This document shows positions 25,185 through 34,088 of a stretch of DNA of 64,000 nucleotides, piece by piece. The position numbers were made by a program, and so were the translations under genes. The stretch's first letter is position 1. Each line of letters starts with the position of its first letter. Origin of the DNA: Natrinema sp. DC36 (GTDB taxonomy: Archaea > Halobacteriota > Halobacteria > Halobacteriales > Natrialbaceae); the NCBI RefSeq assembly GCF_020405225.1, contig NZ_CP084472.1, positions 2,542,001 to 2,606,000 on the forward strand, read 5' to 3'. The notes below the pieces were generated by a model. It worked only from the letters and a program-made list of their open reading frames with translations, was not told the DNA's origin and made no database searches.

Positions 25185-25619
25185 GCGTCGTGGTAGGCAG
25201 CCGTCGCATAAAGGATATGTTGTTCACTGACTGTCACTGAAGGGATTCGACGCAACAGTTGGCGGACAGTTCGCGGCCGTCGGTAGCCGTTTCGTCGCCC
25301 ATATATTGGCGTGGCCGTCAGCCGTTCGCCCGACGACGCGTACTGAACGTCCCGTTTACTACAGGCAATGAATGGAATTGGCTCTGCTAGTGACTGAGTA
25401 AGACAAAGCGACCTGCTATCGTGGCAACACGGAATCGCCACGCCCTCCCCAGCCGATTTCTGCTCACGGGCGCGCAGCGCCCGTTCGCATGGTTCGCGGG
25501 ACCTCCGGTCCCGCGCTAACGTTCGCGCCTTACGGCGCTCACTCATCCCTCGCACGGCGTCAGCCCGCGGCTCACAATTCGTTCGCCGCGGCCCCAGCGC
25601 GCGCCACAGCACGCGGCCG
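25185..25619. other. Intergenic region with repeat element
   Basis: 435 bp. The right half is copy 2 of the hairpin-rich element. The left part (25185-25400) has no ORF with coding character; it contains GAATTGGCTCTGCTAGTGAC and a TATATTGG run. Confidence 0.55.
25400..25613 (-). repeat. Hairpin-rich dispersed element, copy 2
   Basis: Minus-strand copy. Reading 5' to 3' on that strand: CGTGCTGTGGCGCGCGCTGG, CGAGGGATGAGTGAGCGCC, a hairpin at GCGCCGTAAGGCGC, AACGTTAGCGCGGGACC with hairpin GCGGGACCGGAGGTCCCGC, a hairpin GGGCGCTGCGCGCCC, AGAAATCGGCTGGGGAGGGC, GTGGCGATTCC, and CACGATAGCAGGTCGCTTTG. Its 5' edge is 6 bp from the stop codon of the AMP-ligase gene. Copies 1 and 3 match block by block. 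Confidence 0.78.
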
Positions 25620-27290
25620 CTACGCCCGATCGGTGATCACGCCCTCGAGTCGCTCCCGATCGAGCTTCCCCATATCCGTAACGGGCAACTGCTCGAGCAC
25701 GACGACGTCGCGGGGCCGCTTGTACGCGGCCAGTCGGTTCTCGGCCCACTCGAGAAACTCGTCTCTGGCGAACGAGCCGTCGGCGGTCGTGACGGCCGCG
25801 ACGACCTCCGACCCTTTGGTCCCGTGGTCGCGGCCGGCGACAGCGGCGTTAGCGACGGCAGGGTGCGTCTTCAGGACCGTCTCGACTTCGGCGGGCGCGA
25901 TCGAGTAGCCGCTGGACTTGATCATGTACGTTCGTCGCCCGAGGAAGTAGAGCGTCCCGTCGTCGGTCATTCGGCCGATGTCGCCGGTCAGGACGTAGCC
26001 ATCGTGAAACGCCGCCTCGGTCTCCTCGGGTTTGCCGAGATAGCCCTCGAAGAGCGACGGCGACTTCACGGTGATCTCGCCGGTTTCGCCCCGGGGGACC
26101 TCCTCGTGGCTCTCCCAGTCTCGGATCACGATATCGGTCTCGTAGACCGGCTTGCCGACGAATCCCTCCTCGATCACGCCGAGACCCTGCGTGAACGTGT
26201 CCCGCGTGTGGGTCTCGGTCAGGCCGTAAGCCGCTTCGTACATCGTCGAGTCGGTCGCGTCGGCCCACCGCTCGCAGAGGGCCTCGGTCAGCGCCTGCCC
26301 GAAGCTCGTCACCGGCATCGACTCGAGCGAGTCGATCGCCCGCTCCTCGGACTCCAGCAACGGCAGCAGCTCCCGGACCATCGGCGTGGTGATCCAGCCG
26401 TTGGTCGGCTCGTGGGCCGCCAGCGCGTCGACGTAGGCCTCTGGCTCGTATCGGGTCAGGAGGACGGTCGTCCCGCCCTGAATCATCGGGGAGTCGACGG
26501 CGTTGAGCTTCCCGGCCACGTGGAAGACGGGCATCACCGCGAGGTGGCGCGTGTGCTCGTCCCGCCCGGTCAGCGCCGAGGACGTGGCCGCGGCGAACAG
26601 GACGTTCGCGTAGCTGTGCATGCAGCCCTTGGGCAGACCGGTCGTTCCCGAAGTGTACTGCAAGAGGCATATATCGTCCATCGCGACCTCGACGGCCGGC
26701 GGCTCGGCGGGCGTTTCCTCGAGGATCGACTCGAGGTACCGAACGTCATCGGATTCGGGCTGTCGCGGCGTTTCGATCGCGTCCGCCATGTCCTCGTGAA
26801 TCGCGGGCACCGGCTCGTCGGGCAGATAGGTTTCGAAGCGCGTGTAAACGATCTCCTCGAGCGGCGTTTCCTCGCGGACGGCCTCGAGCAGCGGCGCGTG
26901 GGTGTCCCCCGCGACGACGATTCGCGCGCCCCCGTCGGACAGTTGATAGCTCACGCGGTGTTCCTTCGCCATCGGGCTGCAGGGACTGACCCGCATCCCC
27001 AATTTCTGGGCCGCGTAATAGGCGATCACGTACTGCGGGCAGTTCTGGAGAAGCAAGAGGAGGGTGTCCCCGCGGCCGTACCCGCGCTCGGCTAGCTCGG
27101 TCGCGAAGCGGTCGATCGCGTCGCCGAGCTCCCCGTAGGTGAGCCGTGCGCCGTAGTAGTCGATCGCGACGCCGTCCGGCCGCTCCGCCGCGTAGCGGGA
27201 AACGTACTCGTGAAGCGGTCGCTCCCCGAACGGGAGATCTAGCTCGTTTGGAATCCCGTCCGGAAACTCACCGGGTTCCGTGGTAACCAT
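25620..27290 (-). CDS. AMP-dependent acyl-CoA synthetase / ligase
   Basis: 556 residues. ATP-binding motif LLQYTSGTTGLPKGCMHSY, then TMYEAAYGLTETH, YVLTGDIGRMTDDGTLYFLG, and A10-type DRLERDRL-like PVTDMGKLDRERL near the end. The family activates carboxylates to acyl-adenylate and then acyl-CoA. Specificity (fatty, aromatic or other acid) is not visible. ATG 27290 is good; the terminator side abuts copy 2 of the hairpin repeat. Confidence 0.92.
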   Translation of the reverse strand: MVTTEPGEFPDGIPNELDLPFGERPLHEYVSRYAAERPDGVAIDYYGARLTYGELGDAIDRFATELAERGYGRGDTLLLLLQNCPQYVIAYYAAQKLGMRVSPCSPMAKEHRVSYQLSDGGARIVVAGDTHAPLLEAVREETPLEEIVYTRFETYLPDEPVPAIHEDMADAIETPRQPESDDVRYLESILEETPAEPPAVEVAMDDICLLQYTSGTTGLPKGCMHSYANVLFAAATSSALTGRDEHTRHLAVMPVFHVAGKLNAVDSPMIQGGTTVLLTRYEPEAYVDALAAHEPTNGWITTPMVRELLPLLESEERAIDSLESMPVTSFGQALTEALCERWADATDSTMYEAAYGLTETHTRDTFTQGLGVIEEGFVGKPVYETDIVIRDWESHEEVPRGETGEITVKSPSLFEGYLGKPEETEAAFHDGYVLTGDIGRMTDDGTLYFLGRRTYMIKSSGYSIAPAEVETVLKTHPAVANAAVAGRDHGTKGSEVVAAVTTADGSFARDEFLEWAENRLAAYKRPRDVVVLEQLPVTDMGKLDRERLEGVITDRA

Positions 27291-27438
27291 GGGCGCGACG
27301 ACACGATGAACACCTAAATTCGTTCCGTTGGATTCTCCCGTCCGGCTGTCTCTGCCGGGTTAGCGCTCAAGGGACTCGACTCCGTACTAGCCGTCGTAAC
27401 TGGACAAACTAATTAAGGTCCGCTACAGTCTGGATTAC

Positions 27439-28692
27439 ATGAACGACCGCTACGACGTAGTCATCGCCGGTGCCGGTCCCGCCGGTGCACAGTGTGCCCG
27501 CGACCTCGCCGCCAGGGGGTACGACGTCGTCGTCCTCGAGACCGAGGCCGAAGAGGAGTTCCCGCGACAGAGCAACAAGTCCACTGCGGGAACCTTCCAC
27601 TCCATGATGGCGTCCTTCGGCATCCCCGACGACGTGGTCATGCAGTACACCGACAGCGTCGTCCTCGAGTCGCCGACCGAGCACTACGTCCGCGACCAGA
27701 CCGGCGCGGTCCTCGAGTTCGCGGATTTCAAACGCTATCTGGTGAAAGACAGCCGCGACCGCGGCGCCGAGTATCGATTCGACGCTCGCGTCACTGCGCC
27801 GATCACGGAAAACGGCGAGATCATCGGCGTCACCTACAACGGCGACGAGGAGGTCTACGGCGATATTACGATCGACGCGACGGGGCCGAGCGCGCCCCTC
27901 GCGAAGAAACTCGGCGTCGTCGATCTCAAGCGGGAAAACCACGCCATCGGCATCGAGTACGAGTTCGAGGGGATCGACATCGATCGCCCCGGCTTCGCGG
28001 ACCTGCGCGACGCCATGATGTTGCGACTCGACCACGAGATCGCACCCGGTGGCTACTCCTGGATCTTCCACACGGGGGAGGACACCGCCAAGGTCGGCCT
28101 CTGTTACATCCAGAACGGCAGCCACGACCAGTACAGTCGCGACGATTTTACCATCGACGACTACCTCTCTCACTGGCTCGAGACGGACCCCCGGTTCCGG
28201 GACGCCGAACCGATCGAGGGCAAACAACACCGCGGCTCGGCCCACATTCAGGCGCCGGGGGAACTCCACACCGATCGGTTCATGGCCATCGGCGACACCG
28301 TGCCGAGCCTCGACCCGCTCTGGGGCGAGGGAATCAACAAGTGCATGCTGTCCGGTCGCGCGGCTGCCGCCACCGCCGATAGCGTCCTCAAACACGACGG
28401 CGTCGAGCCGACCGCCGAGACCCTCGAGGTCTACGACACCCTCTGGCACCGCGACGTCGCCCCCAACGCGAAGAGCCGGCTGCTGATGACCCAGCTCCTC
28501 TATCTCGCATCGAACGAGCGCTACGACACGCTCATGCGGGATCTCCAGCGGCTCGACGACGACACGCTGGCCCAGGCGAACAAGGGGAATGTCCGCGCCA
28601 TCGCGAACCTGATCGAACTCGATGACGTGCCGCTGCTCGCCCGGTTCGCGAAACAGCAGATGAATCTCGACCTCGGCTCGCTGCTGCCGTAG
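27439..28692 (+). CDS. Geranylgeranyl reductase family FAD-dependent oxidoreductase (second)
   Basis: 417 residues. YDVVIAGAGPAGAQCARDLAARGYDVVVLE is the FAD Rossmann motif, FMAIGDTVPSLDPLWGEGIN is the second FAD segment. A TATA-like ATTAAGG centred near 27413 is about 26 bp from the ATG, so the message is probably leaderless. The family includes digeranylgeranylglycerophospholipid reductase, which saturates archaeal lipid chains; DPLWGEGI instead of the usual NPxTGGGI leaves the precise role open. Only distantly similar to the paralogue at 13054. Confidence 0.85.
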   Translation: MNDRYDVVIAGAGPAGAQCARDLAARGYDVVVLETEAEEEFPRQSNKSTAGTFHSMMASFGIPDDVVMQYTDSVVLESPTEHYVRDQTGAVLEFADFKRYLVKDSRDRGAEYRFDARVTAPITENGEIIGVTYNGDEEVYGDITIDATGPSAPLAKKLGVVDLKRENHAIGIEYEFEGIDIDRPGFADLRDAMMLRLDHEIAPGGYSWIFHTGEDTAKVGLCYIQNGSHDQYSRDDFTIDDYLSHWLETDPRFRDAEPIEGKQHRGSAHIQAPGELHTDRFMAIGDTVPSLDPLWGEGINKCMLSGRAAAATADSVLKHDGVEPTAETLEVYDTLWHRDVAPNAKSRLLMTQLLYLASNERYDTLMRDLQRLDDDTLAQANKGNVRAIANLIELDDVPLLARFAKQQMNLDLGSLLP

Positions 28693-28800
28693 CGCGACCG
28701 GCCGCTGTCGCTCGCCCCGCGGCGATCTCCGCCGGGCGAAACCGGCCGCGAACCGCCGCTTTCGCCGCCGATTTATACACCCGGTCCGACACTCCGGAAG

Positions 28801-29598
28801 ATGGCGCTGCTCGAGAACCTCGTGTTAGTGTTCGTCGCCGGGCTGATAACAGCGCTGGCGACCGGCCTCGGCGCGCTGCCGTTTTTCTTCTTCGAGGGGA
28901 TCAGTGACCGACGAAACGTAATTCTCTGGGGACTCTCGTCGGGGATCATGGTCTCGGCGTCGCTGTTCGGCCTCGTCGATGAAGGACTGGCCGAAGGGAC
29001 GCCCCTCGAGATCGGAATCGGCATGGTGGCCGGCGTCGCGCTCGTCGTCGTCGCCCACGACGTGCTGATGGACACCGAGATCGACCCCCAGCAGTACGAG
29101 GAGGCCGATTTCAAGAAGCTCGTCCTCATCCTCGGCATCCTGACCGTCCACAGCTTCCCGGAGGGGGTGGCCATCGGCGTCTCCTTCGCCGATCTCGGCC
29201 TCGAGGGCGGGACCCAGTTCCTCGGCTTTACCATCCCGGTGCTGGCGATCTTCATGACGATCGCCATCTCGATTCACAACGTTCCCGAGGGGACCGCGAT
29301 CTCGATCCCGCTGCGCTCGATGGACGTCGCGAACTGGAAGCTGGTCTGGTGGGCCGTCTTCTCGAGTCTGCCCCAGCCGATCGGGGCCGTCCTCGCGTTC
29401 GGCTTCGTCCGCTACGCCCGCGAATTCCTGCCCTACGGCTTCGGCTTCGCCGCGGGCGCGATGATCTATCTCGTGCTCACCGAGTTCGTCCCCGAGGCGC
29501 TCGAGATCGGCGAACGGCTGCCCCGGGGCGGCAAGCCGGAGTTAGCGGGCGGTATCGTCGTCGGCGTTCTGGTCATGGTGCCGCTGGCGTTCGTCTAG
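28801..29598 (+). CDS. ZIP family metal transporter
   Basis: 265 residues, about eight membrane helices. The ZIP metal sites are clear: LTVHSFPEGVAIGVSF in TM4 (H-x-x-P-E-G) and SIHNVPEGTAISIPL in TM5. TM1 has ITALATGLGALPFFFF. Imports zinc, iron or manganese; the short cytoplasmic loop between TM3 and TM4 (QQYEEADFKK) has no His-rich motif. 108 bp after the GGR gene on the same strand. ATG 28801 with a TATA-like TTTATA near 28771. Confidence 0.92.
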   Translation: MALLENLVLVFVAGLITALATGLGALPFFFFEGISDRRNVILWGLSSGIMVSASLFGLVDEGLAEGTPLEIGIGMVAGVALVVVAHDVLMDTEIDPQQYEEADFKKLVLILGILTVHSFPEGVAIGVSFADLGLEGGTQFLGFTIPVLAIFMTIAISIHNVPEGTAISIPLRSMDVANWKLVWWAVFSSLPQPIGAVLAFGFVRYAREFLPYGFGFAAGAMIYLVLTEFVPEALEIGERLPRGGKPELAGGIVVGVLVMVPLAFV

Positions 29599-29622
29599 CG
29601 GCTTCTGTGGCCGTCGTTACAC

Positions 29623-30090
29623 CTACTCGAGGACGCGCCCGTGCTCGTCGATCTCCCCCGCGACGATCCGGGTCGACGAGATCCGTTCTCCGTCGTCGGC
29701 GTAGACGTACGGTGCGACGATCCCCGACAGCGGTTCGAACCCCTGCTCGCGCCGCCGGTCGTTGATCCCCTCGAGTTCGGGGGCCGTCTCAGGGGAGACC
29801 ACCAGCGCGTCGATCGACGGCTCGTCGGTCGCAATTCCGTCTTCGGTCTCGAGCGTTCGGATTTCGACGTCGCGATCCCACTCGTCGAGTTCGCGGATCG
29901 CGTCGGTCACGGTCTGCATTCGTTCCTCGAGCGACGGGATCGGGCGGGGCTCGTGACGCGTCTCGACGGCCAACTCGTCGCTGGTCAGCGCGACGACGAC
30001 ACCGTTCTCGCCGAACCGGAGCGCGTGCTCGAACAGAGTTCGATGCCCATCGTGGAGCGGCCCGAACGTGCCGGCGACTGCGACTCGCAT
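29623..30090 (-). CDS. coaD: Phosphopantetheine adenylyltransferase
   Basis: 155 residues. VAVAGTFGPLHDGHRTLFEHAL carries the nucleotidyltransferase HxGH-like DGH motif, then ISSTRIVAGEI is the ISSTxI signature. This is the archaeal type PPAT, which makes dephospho-CoA from 4'-phosphopantetheine. ATG 30090 is preferred to the in-frame 30117. Its product is the substrate of the DPCK at 19762. Confidence 0.92.
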   Translation of the reverse strand: MRVAVAGTFGPLHDGHRTLFEHALRFGENGVVVALTSDELAVETRHEPRPIPSLEERMQTVTDAIRELDEWDRDVEIRTLETEDGIATDEPSIDALVVSPETAPELEGINDRRREQGFEPLSGIVAPYVYADDGERISSTRIVAGEIDEHGRVLE

Positions 30091-30183
30091 AGGTAGTCGT
30101 GAGAGAAGGCGACACATAACTGTACTGCGGACTGTCGCGACTCGATACGGCTTTTGACTCGAACCGGTCGGAAGCGACGCGAC

Positions 30184-30606
30184 TCAGTCTCCGCCGAGAA
30201 GCTCAGCGGTCGTCGCCACGTCGGCGAACTCCCCCTCGAGGTGAGCCAGGGCCGTGCGGTGGACCGTCTCCGCGTCGAAGGTCTCGCCGTCGAACGCCCG
30301 CTCGAACGTCGCGGTGGCGTCGCTGACGACGATCGGGGCGAAACCGAGGTTCTCCGCCATCCGCGTCGTCGTGGAGACGCAGTGGTCCGTCGTGAGTCCC
30401 ACGAGGACGACCGTCTCGAGGCCGCGATCGCGAAGCCACGTCTCGAGATCCGTTCCGATGAACGCGCTGATTCCGGGGTTTCTCCGGCCCGAACGCGCCG
30501 ATCGAGCGTTTCCTGATCCATCAGCGACTGGATCCCAGACTCGTTCATCAGTTCTCACTTGTACTCCGCGAAAATGTAGGTTTTGTTTTCGTTGATTGGG
30601 CATCAT
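30184..30606 (-). pseudogene. Remnant of isochorismatase-family cysteine hydrolase
   Basis: Only the C-terminal half is recognisable: [43 protein letters not shown] with the catalytic Cys, [28 protein letters not shown] and [13 protein letters not shown]. The first about 95 residues of such proteins, which hold the catalytic Asp and Lys, are missing; the upstream frame ([19 protein letters not shown]) is unrelated, and another frame reads ETPESA just before, suggesting small deletions. No intact start. Likely inactive. Confidence 0.72.
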
Positions 30607-30640
30607 CGGAACATATGTAGGGTATTCCGGAGGGGAAGCG

Positions 30641-31105
30641 CTAGATCCGCTCGACGCGATCGCCGGTCGTCACGGTTCCACTCTCGAGGACCCGTGCTCG
30701 GAGCCCGCCGCGGTGAACCAGCGCCTCCCGGATCCCGTTCTTCGCGAGGTGGGACTCGAGGAACGAACACGGCTCGCAGAGTTCGACTCCCTTACAAATG
30801 ACCTCGCCGATCCGGAACCGGACGTCGACCAGATGATTCAGAGCGATCCCCTCGGTCGTCAGATTCCGGCGATGGACGCCGGACTCGAGGTCGATCTCGT
30901 AGTCGCGCTCGACCGCGGACAGCGCCTCGGCCTCGATGAGCGTGACATCGCTTCCCTCGCGGTCGGCGAACGTGCCGTCGGCGCTGTAGTAGCGATCGCC
31001 CTCGAGGCCGCACCCGGCGACGGCTCGGACGCGGTCGACCCGTTCCGTCGGTGCTCCCTGCTCCGGCGCGACGTGGATCGCCCGGACCGTTCCCGTCGAT
31101 GACAT
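30641..31105 (-). CDS. MOSC domain protein
   Basis: 154 residues. [41 protein letters not shown] and [10 protein letters not shown] are the MOSC signature order, with the conserved Cys in [14 protein letters not shown] domains occur in molybdenum cofactor sulfurases and bind the cofactor to transfer sulfur. ATG 31105 chosen because [10 protein letters not shown] is the usual beginning. Start is 35 bp upstream of the isochorismatase remnant's frame end. No companion Moco gene adjacent. Confidence 0.88.
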   Translation of the reverse strand: MSSTGTVRAIHVAPEQGAPTERVDRVRAVAGCGLEGDRYYSADGTFADREGSDVTLIEAEALSAVERDYEIDLESGVHRRNLTTEGIALNHLVDVRFRIGEVICKGVELCEPCSFLESHLAKNGIREALVHRGGLRARVLESGTVTTGDRVERI

Positions 31106-31241
31106 GGGCACAGAGACGACCGCGGTCGAGGTATACTGTTCGATGCGCTCCGCGAGCGGCCGCGATCTCGGTTCGAGTATCTCGAGCAGTGGGCCGTCGG
31201 CGGGAGAACTATGAAAGCGGCCTCGAGAGGAACCGATAGCA

Positions 31242-31934
31242 ATGTTCGATCGCGGCGAATCGGCGGGCGCGCAGATATGCAACGACCGGTCCGATGGGAT
31301 AAGTTGGATGGCTCACCCCGAAGAAGGCGGCCAGCGCGTGAGCCACGCGATTCGAACGGACGACGGGGTCTGGCTTCTCGATCCGTTAGACGCTCCCGAT
31401 ATCGATCGCGTGCTGAGGAATTTCGGTGCGGTCGCCGGCGTCGCCGTCCTCTCGTGCTGGCACTCCCGTGACGCCGACGTGTTCGCAGACCGCTACGACG
31501 TCCCCGTCTCCGTTCCCGACTGGATGGGACGCGTCGAACAGCGCATCGACGCGCCGCTCGAGCGGTACAGCGGCTCGTTCCCGGACTCGAGTATTCGCGC
31601 GATTCCCAACCGACCGTTTTCCGTCTGGGACGAGGTGATCCTCTTTCACGAGCCCAGCGGAACCCTCGTCGTTCCCGATTCGCTGGGGACGATCGATTCG
31701 TTCCTGGTCGGTGAGGAACGACTCGGCTTGCAGCTGTTGCGTCGGCTCAGGCCGCCGCGCCGATTGAACGACCTCGAGCCGGAACGCGTCCTCGTCGGGC
31801 ACGGGGCGGGGATCACGGAGAACGGGAGCGCCGTCCTTCGAGCGGCGCTCAGATCGCCTCGGAGACGATTTCCGCGAGCGCTCGTGAGGAACGGTCCCGC
31901 GACCCTCCGGAATATTATCAGAACGATCGATTGA
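31242..31934 (+). CDS. Metallo-beta-lactamase-like protein with degenerate metal site
   Basis: 230 residues. The order of elements fits the MBL fold: GVWLLDPLDAPDIDRVL, VAVLSCWHSRDADVFADRYD (place of THxHxDH but only one His retained), IRAIPNRPFSVWDEVILFHE, GTLVVPDSLGTIDSF (D site) and PERVLVGHGAGI (last His). So it looks like a non-catalytic or changed member. The first 22 residues are weak, and M23 (MAHPEEGGQRVSH, at 31308) is another possible start. Divergent from the MOSC gene. Function unknown. Confidence 0.6.
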   Translation: MFDRGESAGAQICNDRSDGISWMAHPEEGGQRVSHAIRTDDGVWLLDPLDAPDIDRVLRNFGAVAGVAVLSCWHSRDADVFADRYDVPVSVPDWMGRVEQRIDAPLERYSGSFPDSSIRAIPNRPFSVWDEVILFHEPSGTLVVPDSLGTIDSFLVGEERLGLQLLRRLRPPRRLNDLEPERVLVGHGAGITENGSAVLRAALRSPRRRFPRALVRNGPATLRNIIRTID

Positions 31935-31955
31935 ACGCCGTTCGACTGCGACCGG

Positions 31956-32696
31956 TCACACCGTCTCGGGCAACCAACCGCCGTCGACCTCGAGGTTCTC
32001 CCCGCTGACGTAGCCGCTGTCGGGGTCGAGATAGAAGTACAGCGGCGCGATCAGGTCCTCGAAGCTCGCGGGCCGGTCGCGGGGCAGTTCCTCGGGAAAC
32101 TCGTCGGAGTTCTCGACGACGTACGGCGAGATGGCGTTGACCGTGATCCCGTCGTCCTGCGTGTCGGCCGCGAGCATACGCGTGAACATCAATACGCCCT
32201 TCTTGGCCACGAAGTAGGGAAAGTTCTCGGGACTGACGAGCCCCTGCTCGCTCGAGGCGTAGCCGATGTTCACGATCCGGCCGTACTCGGTCTCCCGCAT
32301 CTCGGGTAGCGCTCGCTTCGAACAGAGGTATGTCCCGTTGAGGTTCGTCTCGAGGACGCGGTTCCAGGTTTCGAACTCGAGGTCGGACCAGTGGGCGGGC
32401 GCGAAGTCGCCGACGTTGTTGACAAGCACGTCGACGCTCCCGAGTTCGGCTTCGACGGCCGCGAAGAGGCCGTCGACGCTCTCGGGATCGGTGACGTCGC
32501 CCTGAACCGTCATCGCCGCGCTTGCGCCGCGGTCGCGGGCCCTCTCGGCCACGTCGCGGGCCGCCTCGGCGCTGGTGTGGTAGTGGACCGCCGTCGCCGC
32601 CCCGCGCTCGGCCGTCGCCAACAGCAGTTCGCGCCCGACGCCTTTCGCGCTGCCCGTGACGAGGACCGTTCGCCCCGTGAGATCGGGTCCGTCCAT
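31956..32696 (-). CDS. Short-chain dehydrogenase/reductase
   Basis: 246 residues. Cofactor motif VTGSAKGVGREL, NNVG site (VLVNNVGDF), catalytic Ser in IGYASSEQG, Tyr and Lys in PYFVAKKGVLM, and the C-terminal ENLEVDGGWLPETV typical of 3-oxoacyl-ACP-reductase type SDRs. Substrate unknown. ATG 32696 is preferred to a longer frame to 32786. The start lies next to the 20-bp tandem array, which separates it from the divergent USP gene. Confidence 0.92.
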   Translation of the reverse strand: MDGPDLTGRTVLVTGSAKGVGRELLLATAERGAATAVHYHTSAEAARDVAERARDRGASAAMTVQGDVTDPESVDGLFAAVEAELGSVDVLVNNVGDFAPAHWSDLEFETWNRVLETNLNGTYLCSKRALPEMRETEYGRIVNIGYASSEQGLVSPENFPYFVAKKGVLMFTRMLAADTQDDGITVNAISPYVVENSDEFPEELPRDRPASFEDLIAPLYFYLDPDSGYVSGENLEVDGGWLPETV

Positions 32697-32764
32697 GCGT
32701 CCGTAGTCAACGACGGCGTGGAAAAACCGTCCGGAACGGGTTGTGCTCGCCGACGACGGCCCGT

Positions 32765-32860
32765 GTTTCGTGACGCGCGGTCGCATTCCGCGACTCGCGC
32801 TCGCGTTTCGCGACCTGCGTGCGTGTTCCGCGACTCACGCCCGCGTTCGTCGACCCGCGG
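32765..32860. repeat. 20-bp tandem repeat array (4.8 units) between divergent genes
   Basis: Units begin GTTTCGTGACGCGCGGTCGC (32765), ATTCCGCGACTCGCGCTCGC (32785), GTTTCGCGACCTGCGTGCGT (32805), GTTCCGCGACTCACGCCCGC (32825) and a partial fifth (32845). Each unit carries the core TTNCGCGAC, spaced 20 bp or about two helical turns. It lies in the gap between the SDR and the first universal stress protein, close to the latter's TATA box at 32862-32867. A regulator-binding array is possible. Confidence 0.75.
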
Positions 32861-32861
32861 A

Positions 32862-32867
32862 TTTACG
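32862..32867 (+). promoter_or_regulatory. TATA-like box of first USP gene
   Basis: TTTACG directly after the tandem array. Its distance of about 26 bp from ATG 32893 suits a leaderless transcript. Confidence 0.5.
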
Positions 32868-32892
32868 GTGGTGTGCGATCAATCCGTCATCC

Positions 32893-33354
32893 ATGCTAGA
32901 TACAGTGTTACTCGCAGTCGGACCCGGTGACGCGGACCGCAGTGATCAACTGGCCAAAGCGGTCCTCGAGGTCGCGAAACCCGCCGGGGCGACAGTCGTC
33001 CTCGCACACGTGTTCACCAGCGACGAGTACGACCAGGTGCTCGACCGCCTCGACTTCGACCGGAACGTCGACGAGATCGACCCCGACGCGGTCGCGTCGC
33101 GCCACTCGACGATCCACGATCTGCAGGCCGTCCTGGACGAACACGACGTCGACTACGAGATCCGCGGCGCGGTCGGGGAACACGGGCCGTCGATCGTCGA
33201 TCTGGCCGCGAGTACCGGTGCCGACCGGGTCGTCGTCGGCGGACGCCGTCGATCGCCGACGGGGAAGGCCGTCTTCGGCTCGACGGCCCAGGAAGTACTG
33301 CTCTCGGCGCCGTGCCCCGTCACCTTCGTCCGGAGCGAGGAGTTCGAGGACTGA
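32893..33354 (+). CDS. Universal stress protein
   Basis: 153 residues in the UspA fold: MLDTVLLAVGPGDADRSDQL, ATVVLAHVFTSDEYDQVLD, then DRVVVGGRRRSPTGKAVFGS (the nucleotide-binding G-x2-G-x9-G region) and SAPCPVTFVRSEEF. Small ATP/AMP-binding stress protein. Divergent from the SDR across the tandem array; a second copy follows 215 bp downstream. Confidence 0.9.
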   Translation: MLDTVLLAVGPGDADRSDQLAKAVLEVAKPAGATVVLAHVFTSDEYDQVLDRLDFDRNVDEIDPDAVASRHSTIHDLQAVLDEHDVDYEIRGAVGEHGPSIVDLAASTGADRVVVGGRRRSPTGKAVFGSTAQEVLLSAPCPVTFVRSEEFED

Positions 33355-33536
33355 TCGATTGCGCCGGTCAGCCGTCGAGCGACGGCGCGTCGGCAGAGAG
33401 CGGCGGTTCCCCGCCACTCATACGGTCTGCTGTAACGATTTACCGTTGCGACCGCGGGTCGTATCGCGGTCGCATCGGAAATGACTGACAGCAGTCCGTA
33501 TCACGCGTCGTTCCTCGAATACTGCAACGACGAGAA

Positions 33537-33546
33537 TACTTAAGCG
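33537..33546 (+). promoter_or_regulatory. TATA-like box of second USP gene
   Basis: ATACTTAAGC, centred about 27 bp before ATG 33570, fits an archaeal promoter giving a leaderless message. Confidence 0.55.
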
Positions 33547-33569
33547 GATGGCCCGAACAGTGTGCCGGT

Positions 33570-34034
33570 ATGGCAATCGATACAGTACTTCTCGCAGTCG
33601 GACCGATGGACACAGTTCGCGCGCCGGAGCTCGCCGAAACGGTTCTCGAGATCGCCGAACCCCTCGGTGCAACGGTCGTCATCGGCCACGCCTTCACGGA
33701 AGACGAGTACGAGGACGTCCACGACGATCTCGGCCTCGAGGCCCGCGTCGACGACATCGATCCCGATGAAGTCGCCGCCCGGCGCGCACCGGTTCCCGAA
33801 CTCGCCGAGCGCTTCGAGGAGGCCGGCGTCGACTACGAAATCAAAGGTGCGCTCGGCGAGGTCAGTACCAAGGTCGTCGACATGGCGATCGACGTCGATG
33901 CGGATCGAATGGTCGTCGGCGGTCGGCGACGTTCGCCCGCCGAAAAGGCCGTTCTCGGTTCCGTCTCCCAGGAGATCATCCTGCAGGCTCCCTGTCCGGT
34001 CACCTACTTCCGCGATCTCGACGTGATGGAGTAG
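33570..34034 (+). CDS. Universal stress protein (tandem copy)
   Basis: 154 residues. MAIDTVLLAVGPMDTVRAPELAE, GATVVIGHAFTEDEYEDVHDD and RMVVGGRRRSPAEKAVLGSVSQEIILQAPCPVTYFR are very similar to the preceding USP at 32893, so the pair arose by tandem duplication. It has its own promoter and is not overlapped, so expression can differ. Confidence 0.92.
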   Translation: MAIDTVLLAVGPMDTVRAPELAETVLEIAEPLGATVVIGHAFTEDEYEDVHDDLGLEARVDDIDPDEVAARRAPVPELAERFEEAGVDYEIKGALGEVSTKVVDMAIDVDADRMVVGGRRRSPAEKAVLGSVSQEIILQAPCPVTYFRDLDVME

Positions 34035-34088
34035 CGACCCACGCCGCGGACTCACCGCCGACCCACCGCGCCGCTTTCTTCGGTCTCC

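Noticed and set aside
25489-25908. Plus ORF through the hairpin element
   Set aside because: The element's repeats create open frames on both strands in all three copies; no protein family is visible.
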